Of a stretch of 64,000 bases of DNA, positions 42,509 to 50,950 are shown piece after piece; within the stretch, counting starts at the first letter, position 1; each line of letters begins with the position of its first letter. Made by a program: the position numbers and the translations under genes. Below the pieces are notes generated by a model, which worked only from the letters and a program-made list of their open reading frames with translations, did no database searches and was not told the origin of the DNA. Origin of the DNA: a virus; the IMG/VR virus record IMGVR_UViG_3300032783_000063, positions 1 through 64,000 of that record, one strand, 5' to 3'.

Positions 42509-42843
42509 CCCGTAGCTAGCACCGGCTTGTCGAACGCCCGCACCTTCCCGTGCCAGGACTCGACCATGTCGAGGATGATCCTGGCCTCGGATACGTCCAC
42601 CCGCAGGCTGCGGCGTTCACCGTGGCGGGCGCGGTCCATGACTGCCAGCAGCCTGTCCGTTGCGGCGGTCAGCTGGCTGGCCAGGTCCTCACCGCACGCC
42701 GGGTCGGATGTCGGCCAGTGGTCGCACTCGTCGGCGACGAAGTAGCCTTCCGGAGCGAGACCCGGGCTGGGCTCGAGGTGGACTGGGCGGCCTTCCTGCC
42801 AGTCCCTGAGACAGGCGGGGCACATCAGCTCGGGTTTTGTCAT
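42505..42843 (-). CDS. Small zinc-ribbon protein
   Basis: 112 residues from ATG 42841-42843, AGGAAAGGA upstream. MCPACLRDW and ECDHWPTSDPACGEDL supply Cys/His ligands; then an amphipathic helix LASQLTAATDRLLAVMDRA. It overlaps the 3' end of the convergent membrane-protein gene. Unknown function. Confidence 0.55.
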   Translation of the reverse strand: MTKPELMCPACLRDWQEGRPVHLEPSPGLAPEGYFVADECDHWPTSDPACGEDLASQLTAATDRLLAVMDRARHGERRSLRVDVSEARIILDMVESWHGKVRAFDKPVLATG

Positions 42844-43271
42844 TGTGGTCCTTTCCTGTTGCCGCATGTGTAGTGTCCGCGGTTTTGCGAGCAAAGCTCG
42901 ACGTAGATGTGCTTGTAGGCGAACAGGGTGTCGGTGGTGGAGAAGTGCGTGCCGGCGGTCCCGCCGTTTTCCGCGGTTCCGACGGTGATGTCCTTGGGGT
43001 TGCTGACCGTGTCGTAGTGGAGGTGGAGTTTCGCCCATCCTGTGCGGCAGGTGGATTTGAGGGTTCCGTCGACGTCGAGGTAGTGATCGCCGAGGGGGTG
43101 CGTGCCCCAGCCGATGGTGCCTTTCCATGTGGCGCAGCTGATGGCGGAACTGTAGTGCGCTGCGTACGCTACTGCCGGCCTGGGTGGTGGCTGCGTGGAT
43201 GCGCGGGCTGCTGCGGGTGCGGCCAGCAGGCTGAGTGTTCCTGCGGTGGCCAGGATGGTGCGTGTCCTCAA
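42840..43271 (-). CDS. Secreted protein
   Basis: 143 residues; TTG 43269-43271 has AAAGGG before it. The signal peptide TILATAGTLSLLAAPAAARA ends near residue 24. The mature part has four Cys (ISCATWKGTIG, KSTCRTGWAKLH, LCSQNRGHYTCG), suggesting disulfides. Overlaps the zinc-ribbon gene as ATGA. A minus-strand TATACT box lies about 145 bases upstream at 43417-43422. Function unknown. Confidence 0.6.
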   Translation of the reverse strand: MRTRTILATAGTLSLLAAPAAARASTQPPPRPAVAYAAHYSSAISCATWKGTIGWGTHPLGDHYLDVDGTLKSTCRTGWAKLHLHYDTVSNPKDITVGTAENGGTAGTHFSTTDTLFAYKHIYVELCSQNRGHYTCGNRKGPQ

Positions 43272-43533
43272 GTGTCGCCCTTTCGCTGGACGGACACCAG
43301 CCATGCGGACGGGAAGATGACAGAAACAGGTAGGATCATCGCATCTGCACCGGGTTCGCGTGGTCGGTGTGGGTCACGGCCTGGGACGCTCGAACGTCGC
43401 CAGGCCACTTACGTTGAGTATACCAGCCATCACCGCAGGTTAAACGGCTGTGCTGTCATACACAGTGGCGGTGGTGGCGCGGTGGCGGCCGACCGAAGCC
43501 GCCCCGCGCCAGACAAGCCTACGCTGGCCACAG

Positions 43534-43749
43534 TCACCCAGGCGGCGGCGCGTACGGGTCGACGGTCTGCTGCGGCAGCGCCGGCGCCCCCGAGAACGAC
43601 GGCGCCGGGCCGTTGTACCCGCCCCCGCCGTCGGGTACATCCGGGGAGTCCTCGTGCACACGGCTGCACGAGCGCGCCGACGACACCGGGACGCCGACGA
43701 ACACGATCGCAGCCGCCAGGACTGACGCTAACCGCCGCCACTTCACCAT
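43534..43749 (-). CDS. Small secreted protein, Pro-rich
   Basis: 71 residues; ATG after AGGTGGTGG. N-terminal hydrophobic signal RLASVLAAAIVFVGVPVSSA, then a Pro/Gly-rich mature part. Shares LAAA-x-x-F-x-GVPVS with the neighbour at 43781, so the two are probably a duplicated pair. Confidence 0.5.
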   Translation of the reverse strand: MVKWRRLASVLAAAIVFVGVPVSSARSCSRVHEDSPDVPDGGGGYNGPAPSFSGAPALPQQTVDPYAPPPG

Positions 43750-43780
43750 TCCACCACCTATCTACCCGGATTGATCAAGG

Positions 43781-43918
43781 TTAGCCGTTGACGTCGCCGC
43801 CGCCAGTTTCGCCGGACGACGGGTGCTTGTGCGCCGGCCAGCAGCCGCTGACCGCCACCGGGACGCCGGCGAACATAATCGCAGCCAGCAGGATCGCAGC
43901 CGCCCGCCGTTTCTTCAT
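43781..43918 (-). CDS. Small lipoprotein
   Basis: 45 residues from ATG 43916-43918 with GGCGGTGG upstream. Signal KKRRAAAILLAAIMFAGVPV ends in lipobox AVSGC, so lipidation is expected. The tail is short and Gly/Asp-rich. Paralogue of the gene at 43534. Confidence 0.55.
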   Translation of the reverse strand: MKKRRAAAILLAAIMFAGVPVAVSGCWPAHKHPSSGETGGGDVNG

Positions 43919-44156
43919 TCCACCGCCTACGGGATGATCGGGCCGGTTGTCATGGGCGTCGGCGCTGTCGGGTCGCCGTTCCGGCACACCGTGTCGCATC
44001 CCTTGCTAAGGGTTCGCAGGCCGGGCCCCCACGGGCTCCCGTATCTCCTGCGCTTCGATGACCGTTTGCGCCACGGCCTAAGGTCAAGGATAGTAAGGAA
44101 CACTATCACGCTCGACCACGCGAAGGCCCCGTGCTTATACTTGCCATGTCACACAC

Positions 44157-45407
44157 TCAAGCAGCACCATAGGTAATGAATCCACCTGGTGATGGTTTAT
44201 GTGAATCACACCATTTCCCGCCTGCGTATAGTCGTGGCGGCTGAGTGCAGTCAGGCACTATGCAACCTGTCACCTGCAGCACTGGCTCGGCGTTCTCCTG
44301 CCGCATGTTCTCGACCAGATTGAGATCGCAGATCCAGCAAAGCTGTCCAGGACCTGGACTGCGGTTACCGCGTCCCGTTTTGTGGTCGTGCGGGTTAGCC
44401 GTACGCCAGCGATCTAGTTCCGCCAGCGCCACGGGATCGGGTTCCCCAGGGCGCATGTCACACAGGCATGGGATGTGACCATGATAGCGACATCGGCCAG
44501 ACTTATACCGTTGGGTTCGTTTCGTCTGAAACGCGCTACCAGGCATCCATGTGCCTTGACCATCAGTCAGATGCTGGTAACGCTCAAAGCAAGACGAATG
44601 AACTAGGTAAGCGTGGCCGTCCCAACTGCGCAGCGGAACGATCTCGCCGGCTGGCACGCCGACGACGACATCATCGACAGACAATCCCAGGGCGGGCGTG
44701 AGGACTGGATGCTCGCGACCGCAGGGACGTCGACTGCCGTCTGGGCAGCGGGGCAGCAAGTTGTCGAAGGTCGCGCACTTGCGGGCTTCGACAACTCTGA
44801 GGCCGGTCGCTGTGACCGCGCGGCGTGGCGGTACACCTTCGCTGAAGATCCTCGGATTGTTGCAGCCCAAAGCTGGTACGGAGTCAAGCATCCGAGGCCG
44901 TGGGCCCCAGTCGTTGAACCACGCTGGAAGATACCCGGCAGCGTAGTACGTTTTAGTTCGATTGTTGATCTTTCTGGAATGTTGCTCGTATCGCTGGATT
45001 TCGATGTCCGTTGGCACGACGCATCCTGTGATCGCCACATCGAGAACGCCTCCGTCGACCACAACCTCCTGGCCAACGGTCATCCCGGCGTCTTGCGGCG
45101 GCCGAGCACAGTAGTCCTGCTCATTCTGATGTTCAGCGCTCTTCCTGCTGATCTCATGATCATCGTCGTGCCGGTCGTGGCCTTCCCCCGCGAAGTGCCG
45201 CGCAAAGTATTTCTCCGGTGCGCTGGATGTGGCTTGCCGTCGAACGACGTGCATCGCCCCGTCCCCACCATGCTCTAAGCAGAGCAGAACTCGATCATCG
45301 CGCTTGATCTCGTTGTGCAGACTGGTGATAACCCGGTAATCCGCGCCGGACAGCTTGCCGAGATCCAGGTCGCGATGTTCAGGGACATAATGTACACGGC
45401 CGGTCAT
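44157..45407 (-). CDS. CoiA-like PD-(D/E)XK nuclease
   Basis: 416 residues; ATG with GAAGG upstream. The central part matches CoiA-like competence-family nucleases: KSAEHQNEQDY, GQEVVVDGGVLDVAI (E114, D123) and TDIEIQRYEQHSRKINNRT (E136-I-Q138), then YYAAGYLPAWF. These give a PD-(D/E)XK active site. The C-terminal 150 residues have Cys/His groups (CRYHGHIPCLCDM, CWICDLNL, WCDSHK) for zinc. CoiA-like proteins are found in mobile elements and competence loci and bind or cut DNA. Base use here is less GC-rich than in flanking genes, suggesting recent arrival. Confidence 0.65.
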   Translation of the reverse strand: MTGRVHYVPEHRDLDLGKLSGADYRVITSLHNEIKRDDRVLLCLEHGGDGAMHVVRRQATSSAPEKYFARHFAGEGHDRHDDDHEISRKSAEHQNEQDYCARPPQDAGMTVGQEVVVDGGVLDVAITGCVVPTDIEIQRYEQHSRKINNRTKTYYAAGYLPAWFNDWGPRPRMLDSVPALGCNNPRIFSEGVPPRRAVTATGLRVVEARKCATFDNLLPRCPDGSRRPCGREHPVLTPALGLSVDDVVVGVPAGEIVPLRSWDGHAYLVHSSCFERYQHLTDGQGTWMPGSAFQTKRTQRYKSGRCRYHGHIPCLCDMRPGEPDPVALAELDRWRTANPHDHKTGRGNRSPGPGQLCWICDLNLVENMRQENAEPVLQVTGCIVPDCTQPPRLYAGGKWCDSHKPSPGGFITYGAA

Positions 45408-45472
45408 TGGACACCTTCACGAAGTCATGGATATGCATGACCTCAGGGTATACGGACCCTCGGACACTCTGA

Positions 45473-45667
45473 TGTCACGGACGCGCGGCCCTTGACACGC
45501 AGTCCAGGGACAACGGGACATCGCGCCTGCCGTGGCCGTCGCTGGCGGAGGATGAGCTGGCGCGGTTCGCGGCGAAGCGGCTGTCCGAGGAGATGGCTGA
45601 ACGGCAGCGGCAGGGCCAGGCCGCCAGGGCCAGGGCTGTGGCCGGGGACTCTGGTGATGCGGCGTGA
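45473..45667 (+). pseudogene. 5'-truncated gene fragment
   Basis: An open frame reading RLPWPSLAEDELARFAAKRL and on to a stop at 45665-45667, with no usable start codon near its 5' end and a stop just before 45473. The protein-like text resembles short actinobacterial regulator-associated proteins, so this is probably the remaining end of a broken gene. Its break lies close to the boundary of the lower-GC CoiA pocket. Confidence 0.45.
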
Positions 45668-46011
45668 GAACCGACCTGCGTATCGCCTGCGACCGTTGCG
45701 GCATCGACGCCCCGGACATGCCCGACGTTCTGCGCTGGCTGATCAGCGATGAGGCCGGTGGCGGTGTCCCCGCTGTCTGCCCGGCTTGCCAGACCCTGGC
45801 TGAGAGGGGTCTTGTCGCAGCGGCTCACGAGGGGCTCCGGTGGATTCATGACAACGCTGGTGTAGGCGGTCCGGGGACGATGTTCCTGGATTACGTGTCC
45901 TGTGTCGGTGACCAGCTGGTTCGCCGTCGTCATCGCCGGGGTGACCATTCCCGGTGTTACGCGGACGACGGCTGCCGTTCTGCGGGGGCGCGTGTGTTAC
46001 CGCCGGGGTGA
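45664..46011 (+). CDS. Small zinc-ribbon protein
   Basis: 115 residues, GTG start in a GTGA overlap with the truncated frame. CDRCGIDAPDMPDVLRW and AVCPACQTLAERGLV give a C-x-x-C pair of zinc knuckles. The last 35 residues are less convincing. Function unknown. Confidence 0.5.
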   Translation: MRTDLRIACDRCGIDAPDMPDVLRWLISDEAGGGVPAVCPACQTLAERGLVAAAHEGLRWIHDNAGVGGPGTMFLDYVSCVGDQLVRRRHRRGDHSRCYADDGCRSAGARVLPPG

Positions 46012-46580
46012 CCCCGGATATGCGGAACGGCCGGGGTTACCACGCCCGGCCGCCCGCCAAACCAGCCCGGCTCCCTCAACAGAGCCGTCCAACAGCACCG
46101 GATCCCCACCGTCAAGAGAGGCCCAGATATGGAAAGAGTACCGGAAGAGGCCGACAGAACCACTGCTCCCCGGCCGGCTGCGTCCCGGCTGCATCGCATC
46201 AGCAAAGGCCGGTGGGGGTCGCACCTCTCGCACCCGCTCCGCGCTGGCTCGGGTCAGAGGAGGCGTCGCACCTCTCCCGCCCGCGCCGCAGGGCCCTGGC
46301 CTCGGGCGCTGTGCTCGGCGCGGGGGGCGCGGGAGGACCCGGACCGACCACAATGTCCGCCGATGAGTCGCACCTCACGCGGCACCAACTGCCCGGCCCC
46401 AGTGCAAACCAGTGTCACACCTCCCCGACCGCGAGGCCCGGCAGAGGGCCTACAGCAGCACGCATGGCCACCGCCACCCGGACCACACAGCGCTGCTGGC
46501 GCCAGCTCGAACAGGCCGGCTGGCTGTCACCGGCCCTCCGGCTCCATCCCGCCCTGAGACTTCGCGGCCGCTGAGGAGCC
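46012..46580. other. Non-coding stretch downstream of tnpB
   Basis: 569 bases, GC-rich, without a convincing gene on either strand; the open frames are Pro/Arg/Ala-rich with no motif. It lies downstream of the TnpB reading frame on the minus strand, so it may contain the guide-RNA scaffold and end of an IS200/IS605-type element. Confidence 0.5.
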
Positions 46581-48137
46581 TCATGCCCTCATGTCGCCCC
46601 TCTGAGCGGTCAGGCAGCCTTGCGTACGGGCCCGCCGTCTGCGGCGGTGCTTACGTGTGCGCGGCGGCCCCAGGCCCCAGGCAGACGGCACCAGCGCGCC
46701 AGACGGCTCCGCGGCGCTCGGGAGTCGCGCGGCCTCTATGGAGTTAGGAGAGTTCACGGGCTGCTCCCTGACGGGTTGGCATATCTCCCGTGCTGCCACC
46801 GTTTGCGCCACGGCGGTAAAGCGATCCTTAATGTTACCTGCTGCGATTATGTCGGCGTGCCCTGACAATCCGCATCCGACACATTGGAACACGGCCCGGC
46901 TCGGCCGGTTCGCTGCGTCGACCAGCCCGCAACCGGGACACGTCTGCGACGTGTGCGGGGCCGGGACTTTCACCAGGGTCGTCTTGTAGGCAACGAACTG
47001 CTGGAGCTGATACCAGTTCCCGGCGAGGATCTCTCGGTTCAGCCCCGTCTTCTGTTTCACGTTCCGGCCCGGGGCGTCTTCGGTGCCTTTCGCTGATGCG
47101 GTCATGGCGGACACGTCCAGGTTCTCCATCACCACGGTCGCGTATCTGGCCGCCAGCGCCCTGGAGGCCAGGTGAGCGCCTGCGGTGCGCTGCCTGGTCT
47201 CATGCTGCATCAGCTTCAGGTGCGCCATCTTGTCCCGCAGATACCTGCGCGAATGCTTCCAGCAATCACAATCGTGACCATCAGCGCCTGGCGGGGGGCA
47301 GTAGCCACGGAGCAGATGCGCGCGCCCATTCCGCTGGGTCCAGGTGTCGTGCCGACACGGGTTCAGCCGCCGTTTGCGGGCCATCGCAACCTGCAGCCGC
47401 CGTTTCCGCTCCTGCTGACCAGCAGACAAGCCAGGTGCGTCGTATGTTTCGCCATCCGACGTCATCGCCGTCACCGTCACGCCACGATCCACGCCCACCA
47501 CCCCGGACGTCGCAGGCTGCCGCACCTCTGCAGTGTCATATTGGACAGTCGCCCAGTACCGGCCTGTGTCATCCACTCGCAGCGACGCGAACCCCACCAG
47601 CGTGTCCTCGGGCAGCACCCGGTGATAGCGGATCTTCACCAGGCCGATCGCACCGGGCACCTTCAACATGGCCCGGCCAGGACGGCCCGGCCGGATAACA
47701 CCCGGCAGCGGACACCGCACCGAGCCCTCCTGCGTCTGCCAGTACAACGACCCGCCCTTATGAACCGACCGGAACCGAGGCGGACTGGACGGCTTGCCTT
47801 CCTTCAGCATCGTGAAATGCCGCGTCCACGACGCCGACAACTGCCGCAGGGCACCATGCAGCATCACCGACGGCACTATGGTGAATGGGTGGGTCTGGCC
47901 GTGATGCCGAAACTCGCACCCCGCCTTGCGTGCTACCGACACCGCATAGCTGAGGCTCATGCACGACTCGACCCCGGCGTGATGCTTCCACCGGTCCAGC
48001 TGCGACGCCACAGCCTCATTGAAGAACGCCGTCACCCCGGCGCGCTGCAAGGCGAATGTCTCAGCCTGGGCGGGCGATAACTCGGCGGCGTACACCTGGG
48101 CGCGCTTGTAACGCACCGGGACAACTAGCTGAGACAT
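46581..48137 (-). CDS. tnpB: TnpB-family RNA-guided nuclease (IS200/IS605-type)
   Basis: 518 residues. RuvC motifs are complete: D217 in VVGVDRGV, E338 in VVMENLDV and D429 in GLSGHADIIAAGN. A zinc finger (TCPGC at 400-403, CVGC at 419-422) lies between RuvC-II and -III. The N-terminal third matches TnpB recognition text. An insertion at residues about 257-295 (NPCRHDTW, YCPPPGADGHDCDCW) adds four extra Cys. The C-terminal 70 residues are an Arg-rich tail. No TnpA is adjacent. TnpB cuts DNA guided by an omegaRNA encoded over the 3' end; a 6-bp stem hairpin lies at 46632-46647 within that end. Confidence 0.88.
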   Translation of the reverse strand: MSQLVVPVRYKRAQVYAAELSPAQAETFALQRAGVTAFFNEAVASQLDRWKHHAGVESCMSLSYAVSVARKAGCEFRHHGQTHPFTIVPSVMLHGALRQLSASWTRHFTMLKEGKPSSPPRFRSVHKGGSLYWQTQEGSVRCPLPGVIRPGRPGRAMLKVPGAIGLVKIRYHRVLPEDTLVGFASLRVDDTGRYWATVQYDTAEVRQPATSGVVGVDRGVTVTAMTSDGETYDAPGLSAGQQERKRRLQVAMARKRRLNPCRHDTWTQRNGRAHLLRGYCPPPGADGHDCDCWKHSRRYLRDKMAHLKLMQHETRQRTAGAHLASRALAARYATVVMENLDVSAMTASAKGTEDAPGRNVKQKTGLNREILAGNWYQLQQFVAYKTTLVKVPAPHTSQTCPGCGLVDAANRPSRAVFQCVGCGLSGHADIIAAGNIKDRFTAVAQTVAAREICQPVREQPVNSPNSIEAARLPSAAEPSGALVPSAWGLGPPRTRKHRRRRRARTQGCLTAQRGDMRA

Positions 48138-48357
48138 GCTGTAACCGTACTGCTGGAGTCCGACAGTGCAGGGTCACTGCCGGGCCAACCTGCCCGCCCG
48201 GCAGAGTGGGCGAAGTGACCTGGCGCGAAGATGGCCACTACCTGCCGCTGCCAGGGCACCCAGGAGGGATTGCACCATCATCCAGGACATGCTCAGTGCT
48301 TAGGAACACTGTGCGGCCTGACTTGCCAGTGACATTCCGCTACGTCGACACACGACA

Positions 48358-48391
48358 AGGGCGCCACGCTCCCGAGGGAACACGGCGCCCT
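48358..48391 (-). terminator. Probable terminator after the UTRA gene
   Basis: 8-bp inverted repeat AGGGCGCC (48358-48365) / GGCGCCCT (48384-48391) with an 18-base loop, just past the UTRA gene stop. GC-rich stem without a T-run. Confidence 0.45.
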
Positions 48392-48407
48392 GTCCTACAC
48401 CCCGCGG

Positions 48408-48962
48408 CTACCCGTCGATCGTGAACTCGTAGTCCAGCACCCACTGGGAGGCCGCCACAACATGCACGCACACCTCAACCGCCCGGCCTTCAGCAGTCCA
48501 GCCCACGTGGAAGATCTCCGTCACGAACTGGTCAGGGTCCAAGCCGAGCGCGGTCGCCTCGGCCTCGGTGGGCCGCCGTGACCTCACCGCCTCGGTGATC
48601 CTGGTCTGCGCGTAGCCGAGCTCAGCAAACCGCGACACGATCCCGCCCGGCCCCGAGTCCTGGTCGACGAGCCGGGTGCCGTCTGCGATGTCAGTCGGGA
48701 TAAACGATGTGGCGAGCTGGACCGTGACCCCGTCCGCGGCCATGCGGCGACGACGGGCCACCACCGGCACGCCCTCGTGAATGCCCAGCACGCGGGCGAC
48801 GTCTGCCGACGCGGGAACGCGGCTGACCTCGACTTCTGAGTGCGGTTCGAGGCCGAGGCTGCGGATCTCGGCGTCGAACGCGCCACGGCCGCCGTTGCGT
48901 TCGCGCGCCTGGCGGTTGTAGCGGGTTACTGCGTTGCGGTGGATGACTGGGATCGTGCGCAC
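48408..48962 (-). CDS. UTRA-domain protein lacking the HTH
   Basis: 184 residues from GTG 48960-48962, AAAGGGAG upstream. The UTRA ligand-binding fold of GntR/HutC regulators is visible: EVEVSRVPASADVARVLGI, VVARRRRMAADGVTVQLATS, and ADGTRLVDQDSGPGGI and QTRITEAVRSRRPTEAEATA. The winged HTH expected in front is missing; only IPVIHRNAVTRYNRQARE precedes it. Without a DNA-binding part it may heterodimerise with the neighbouring full GntR protein. Confidence 0.75.
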   Translation of the reverse strand: MRTIPVIHRNAVTRYNRQARERNGGRGAFDAEIRSLGLEPHSEVEVSRVPASADVARVLGIHEGVPVVARRRRMAADGVTVQLATSFIPTDIADGTRLVDQDSGPGGIVSRFAELGYAQTRITEAVRSRRPTEAEATALGLDPDQFVTEIFHVGWTAEGRAVEVCVHVVAASQWVLDYEFTIDG

Positions 48963-49031
48963 TGTGCTCCCTTTTCTTGTCGTGCGGTTATGTTGCGCTG
49001 CCATTGAGCGGTAGCGCGTCGTAGACGAGAG

Positions 49032-49781
49032 CTACCCGACAGGCTCCGGGTCCACCGCGTAGTCGTAACTGACTACCTGGTCAGGGGGCAGCACGTGCTC
49101 ACCGTAGATCAGCACACCAGCATCGTCGGACCATACGTTCGTCGTGGCCAGGATCGGGGTGCCGATCGGAATACGCAGCGCACCCGCCTCTCGCGCATCT
49201 GCCGCCCGGCCGCGGAGATGATCCCGGCCGTGCGTGACACGCCGCCCCGTCACCGACTCAACCACACGAACAGTGCCGTCCGCCAGCGGCTCCGGTGATG
49301 TGAGCTCAGCTGCGAGCGGGCTGGAGCCGATCGGCGGCACCCAGTCCACCGACAGCATCTGCGGCCGGGCCCTCTTGTAAGTGACCTCTTCACGTCGGTT
49401 GACCACCGTGCCGATCGGGATGCCCAGCAGTTCAGCCACATAGTTGGGTGCGGTGACCGTCTCTGCGGCGTTGACGATGATCCGTTCGCCGTTGGTGGTG
49501 GAGCGGCGCGGCCCGCCGCCTGTAATACGGTCACGGGCAGACTTGGTGATGATCTCCTTGTCGGCGACAAAAGACCCTTGGGGACTGGTCCAGATGGCGC
49601 CTTCTACCTGAAGCTGGCTGATGGCCCGGGCGGCCGTGGCTACTGAGATGCCCCAGTCGGTGGCGATCTGGCTGATGGGCGGGAGCTTCTGCCCGGGAAC
49701 AAGGTCACCATCGAGGATCGCGGTGCGGTAGTGATCCGCCACCTGTACGTAAACAGGTAGTGGCCGGTCGGCGCGTGGCAT
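49032..49781 (-). CDS. GntR/HutC family repressor (KorSA-like)
   Basis: 249 residues; ATG 49779-49781 follows CAGGAGGCGG. N-terminal wHTH (PVYVQVADHYRTAILDGDLV, PPISQIATDWGISVATAARA) and a C-terminal UTRA domain (VVNRREEVTYKRARPQMLSV, RVVESVTGRRVTHGRDHLRG) form the pattern of the KorSA-type repressors of actinobacterial integrative/conjugative elements. It is divergent from the operon beginning at 49936 and probably represses it. Confidence 0.82.
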   Translation of the reverse strand: MPRADRPLPVYVQVADHYRTAILDGDLVPGQKLPPISQIATDWGISVATAARAISQLQVEGAIWTSPQGSFVADKEIITKSARDRITGGGPRRSTTNGERIIVNAAETVTAPNYVAELLGIPIGTVVNRREEVTYKRARPQMLSVDWVPPIGSSPLAAELTSPEPLADGTVRVVESVTGRRVTHGRDHLRGRAADAREAGALRIPIGTPILATTNVWSDDAGVLIYGEHVLPPDQVVSYDYAVDPEPVG

Positions 49782-49863
49782 TAAGGTCCGCCTCCTGAGG
49801 TGGGGGTCCTTTGGCAGCGTACTCATAGATCTACTGCCCAACCGTATTCTAGTACACGAGTGC

Positions 49864-49900
49864 TTGTGCTGTGTACGGTGCAGGCGTATGCTGTATACAG
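49864..49900 (+). promoter_or_regulatory. Promoter with overlapping palindromic operator
   Basis: TTGTGC at 49864-49869 and TATGCT at 49887-49892 are 17 bases apart, 36-70 bases before the first gene of the plus-strand operon. The perfect palindrome CTGTATACAG (49891-49900) overlaps the -10. Its core GTATAC is like HutC-type GntR half-sites, so KorSA-like repression there is plausible. Confidence 0.6.
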
Positions 49901-49935
49901 ACAGCAACGGAACGCAACCGAAGGGAGCACGCAGC

Positions 49936-50169
49936 ATGAGCGCCCCCACCATCACCAGCGCACACCCCCCGCTCACCGTGGAGCAGGCCGACATACTCAC
50001 CGAGGCCATCGCCGACGCCATCACATTCCGGCAGCCCCACCACGACTGCCCGGCCTGCATGTGGGAGCCCATCCCGTGGGCCTGTGTCGAGCATTTCGCC
50101 GACGAGGCCCGCGCCGAGGCATACATCTCCCTCGCCGCCGAGCTCGGCCTGGAAGCACCGGAGGTCTAG
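49936..50169 (+). CDS. Small hypothetical protein (operon leader)
   Basis: 77 residues; GAAGGGAG upstream. DCPACMWEPIPWACVEHF contains three Cys and a Trp cluster; flanking helices EQADILTEAIADAITFRQ and AEAYISLAAELGLEAP. First gene of the long operon. Function unknown. Confidence 0.6.
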   Translation: MSAPTITSAHPPLTVEQADILTEAIADAITFRQPHHDCPACMWEPIPWACVEHFADEARAEAYISLAAELGLEAPEV

Positions 50170-50397
50170 ATGCCTGACGAACTAGCAGTCACGCCGATCG
50201 TTACCGGCAGCCCCGTCAAGTCGATCGCATATCTCGTCGGCTACGGCGAATACGACGACCAGGTAATCCTGTGTGTCTGCGTGGACGCGCGTGACGCCGC
50301 AATGCAGGCCGACGAGTGGAACCGCACCGGCCGCGAACGGATGCATGACAAAGCGTGGATCGAGACGGTGGACTTCATCCCCGCAGGCGGCTCCTGA
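50170..50397 (+). CDS. Small hypothetical protein
   Basis: 75 residues, starting with ATG immediately after the previous stop. SIAYLVGYGEYDDQVILCVCVD and a Trp/Asp-rich end (DKAWIETVDFIPAGG). Coupled to the next gene by TGATG. Function unknown. Confidence 0.55.
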   Translation: MPDELAVTPIVTGSPVKSIAYLVGYGEYDDQVILCVCVDARDAAMQADEWNRTGRERMHDKAWIETVDFIPAGGS

Positions 50398-50681
50398 TGT
50401 CTGACTGCGACCTGAACACTGAAAGCCCTCACATCGCCATGTCGGCGCCCGCCCGGTATGGCAAGAGCCCCGGCAAGTTCCTGCGGCTGGTCCCCCCCGA
50501 CGGCGACTATTACGCGAACGTCCTGGACGAGGAACTCGTGCAGACCGTCACAGCCCTGTGCGCTGAATGCGCCCACTGTCACCAGCCGGTCCGCCGCGAG
50601 CACGGCGGCGTCTGGTGCCACGTGTTCGCGTTCGACATGTTCATGTGCCCCGGCGTGCCAGAACCGGAGGCAGCGTCATGA
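50397..50681 (+). CDS. Small zinc-binding protein
   Basis: 94 residues, ATG overlaps the previous stop (TGATG). CAECAHCHQPVRREHGG followed by VWCHVFAFDMFMCPG offers Cys/His ligands for a zinc knuckle. Next gene starts in an ATGA overlap. Function unknown. Confidence 0.55.
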   Translation: MSDCDLNTESPHIAMSAPARYGKSPGKFLRLVPPDGDYYANVLDEELVQTVTALCAECAHCHQPVRREHGGVWCHVFAFDMFMCPGVPEPEAAS

Positions 50682-50950
50682 TCTGGGTGATGGGCGGGTC
50701 GATGGCCCTGTTCCTGGTTGTGATCGTCGGTTTCGGCGTGGCTGTGGTGGCCGAGCTTCTCGGCGGCGGCCGCCGGGCTGATAGGCCGCGGCTGCGGGAC
50801 GCGGATGTGGCCCTGGCCGTGGACGCAGCCCGGCAGGCCGCCTACGCCCAGGGCCAGGCAGACCAGGCCAGCCAGACGTTCGACGCCTACATCGCCGCCG
50901 GTCTTGACGACGTGGAGGCGTTCGCGAACGGCGAGCGGAGGCAGCCATGA
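50678..50950 (+). CDS. Small membrane protein, paralogue A
   Basis: 90 residues. One membrane span (MALFLVVIVGFGVAVVAELL), then a helical cytoplasmic part (LAVDAARQAAYAQGQADQAS) ending FANGERRQP. The next gene has the same layout and a similar C-terminal helix, so it is a tandem duplicate. Confidence 0.6.
   Translation: MIWVMGGSMALFLVVIVGFGVAVVAELLGGGRRADRPRLRDADVALAVDAARQAAYAQGQADQASQTFDAYIAAGLDDVEAFANGERRQP

Noticed and set aside
46129-46557. Plus-strand frames downstream of tnpB
   Set aside because: Pro/Arg/Ser-rich, no motif, no clear ribosome site; several frames are equally open here.
48189-48424. Short plus-strand frame containing VTWREDGHYLPLPGHP
   Set aside because: Looks partly protein-like but has no good start or ribosome site and runs through the terminator-like repeat; maybe a relic.
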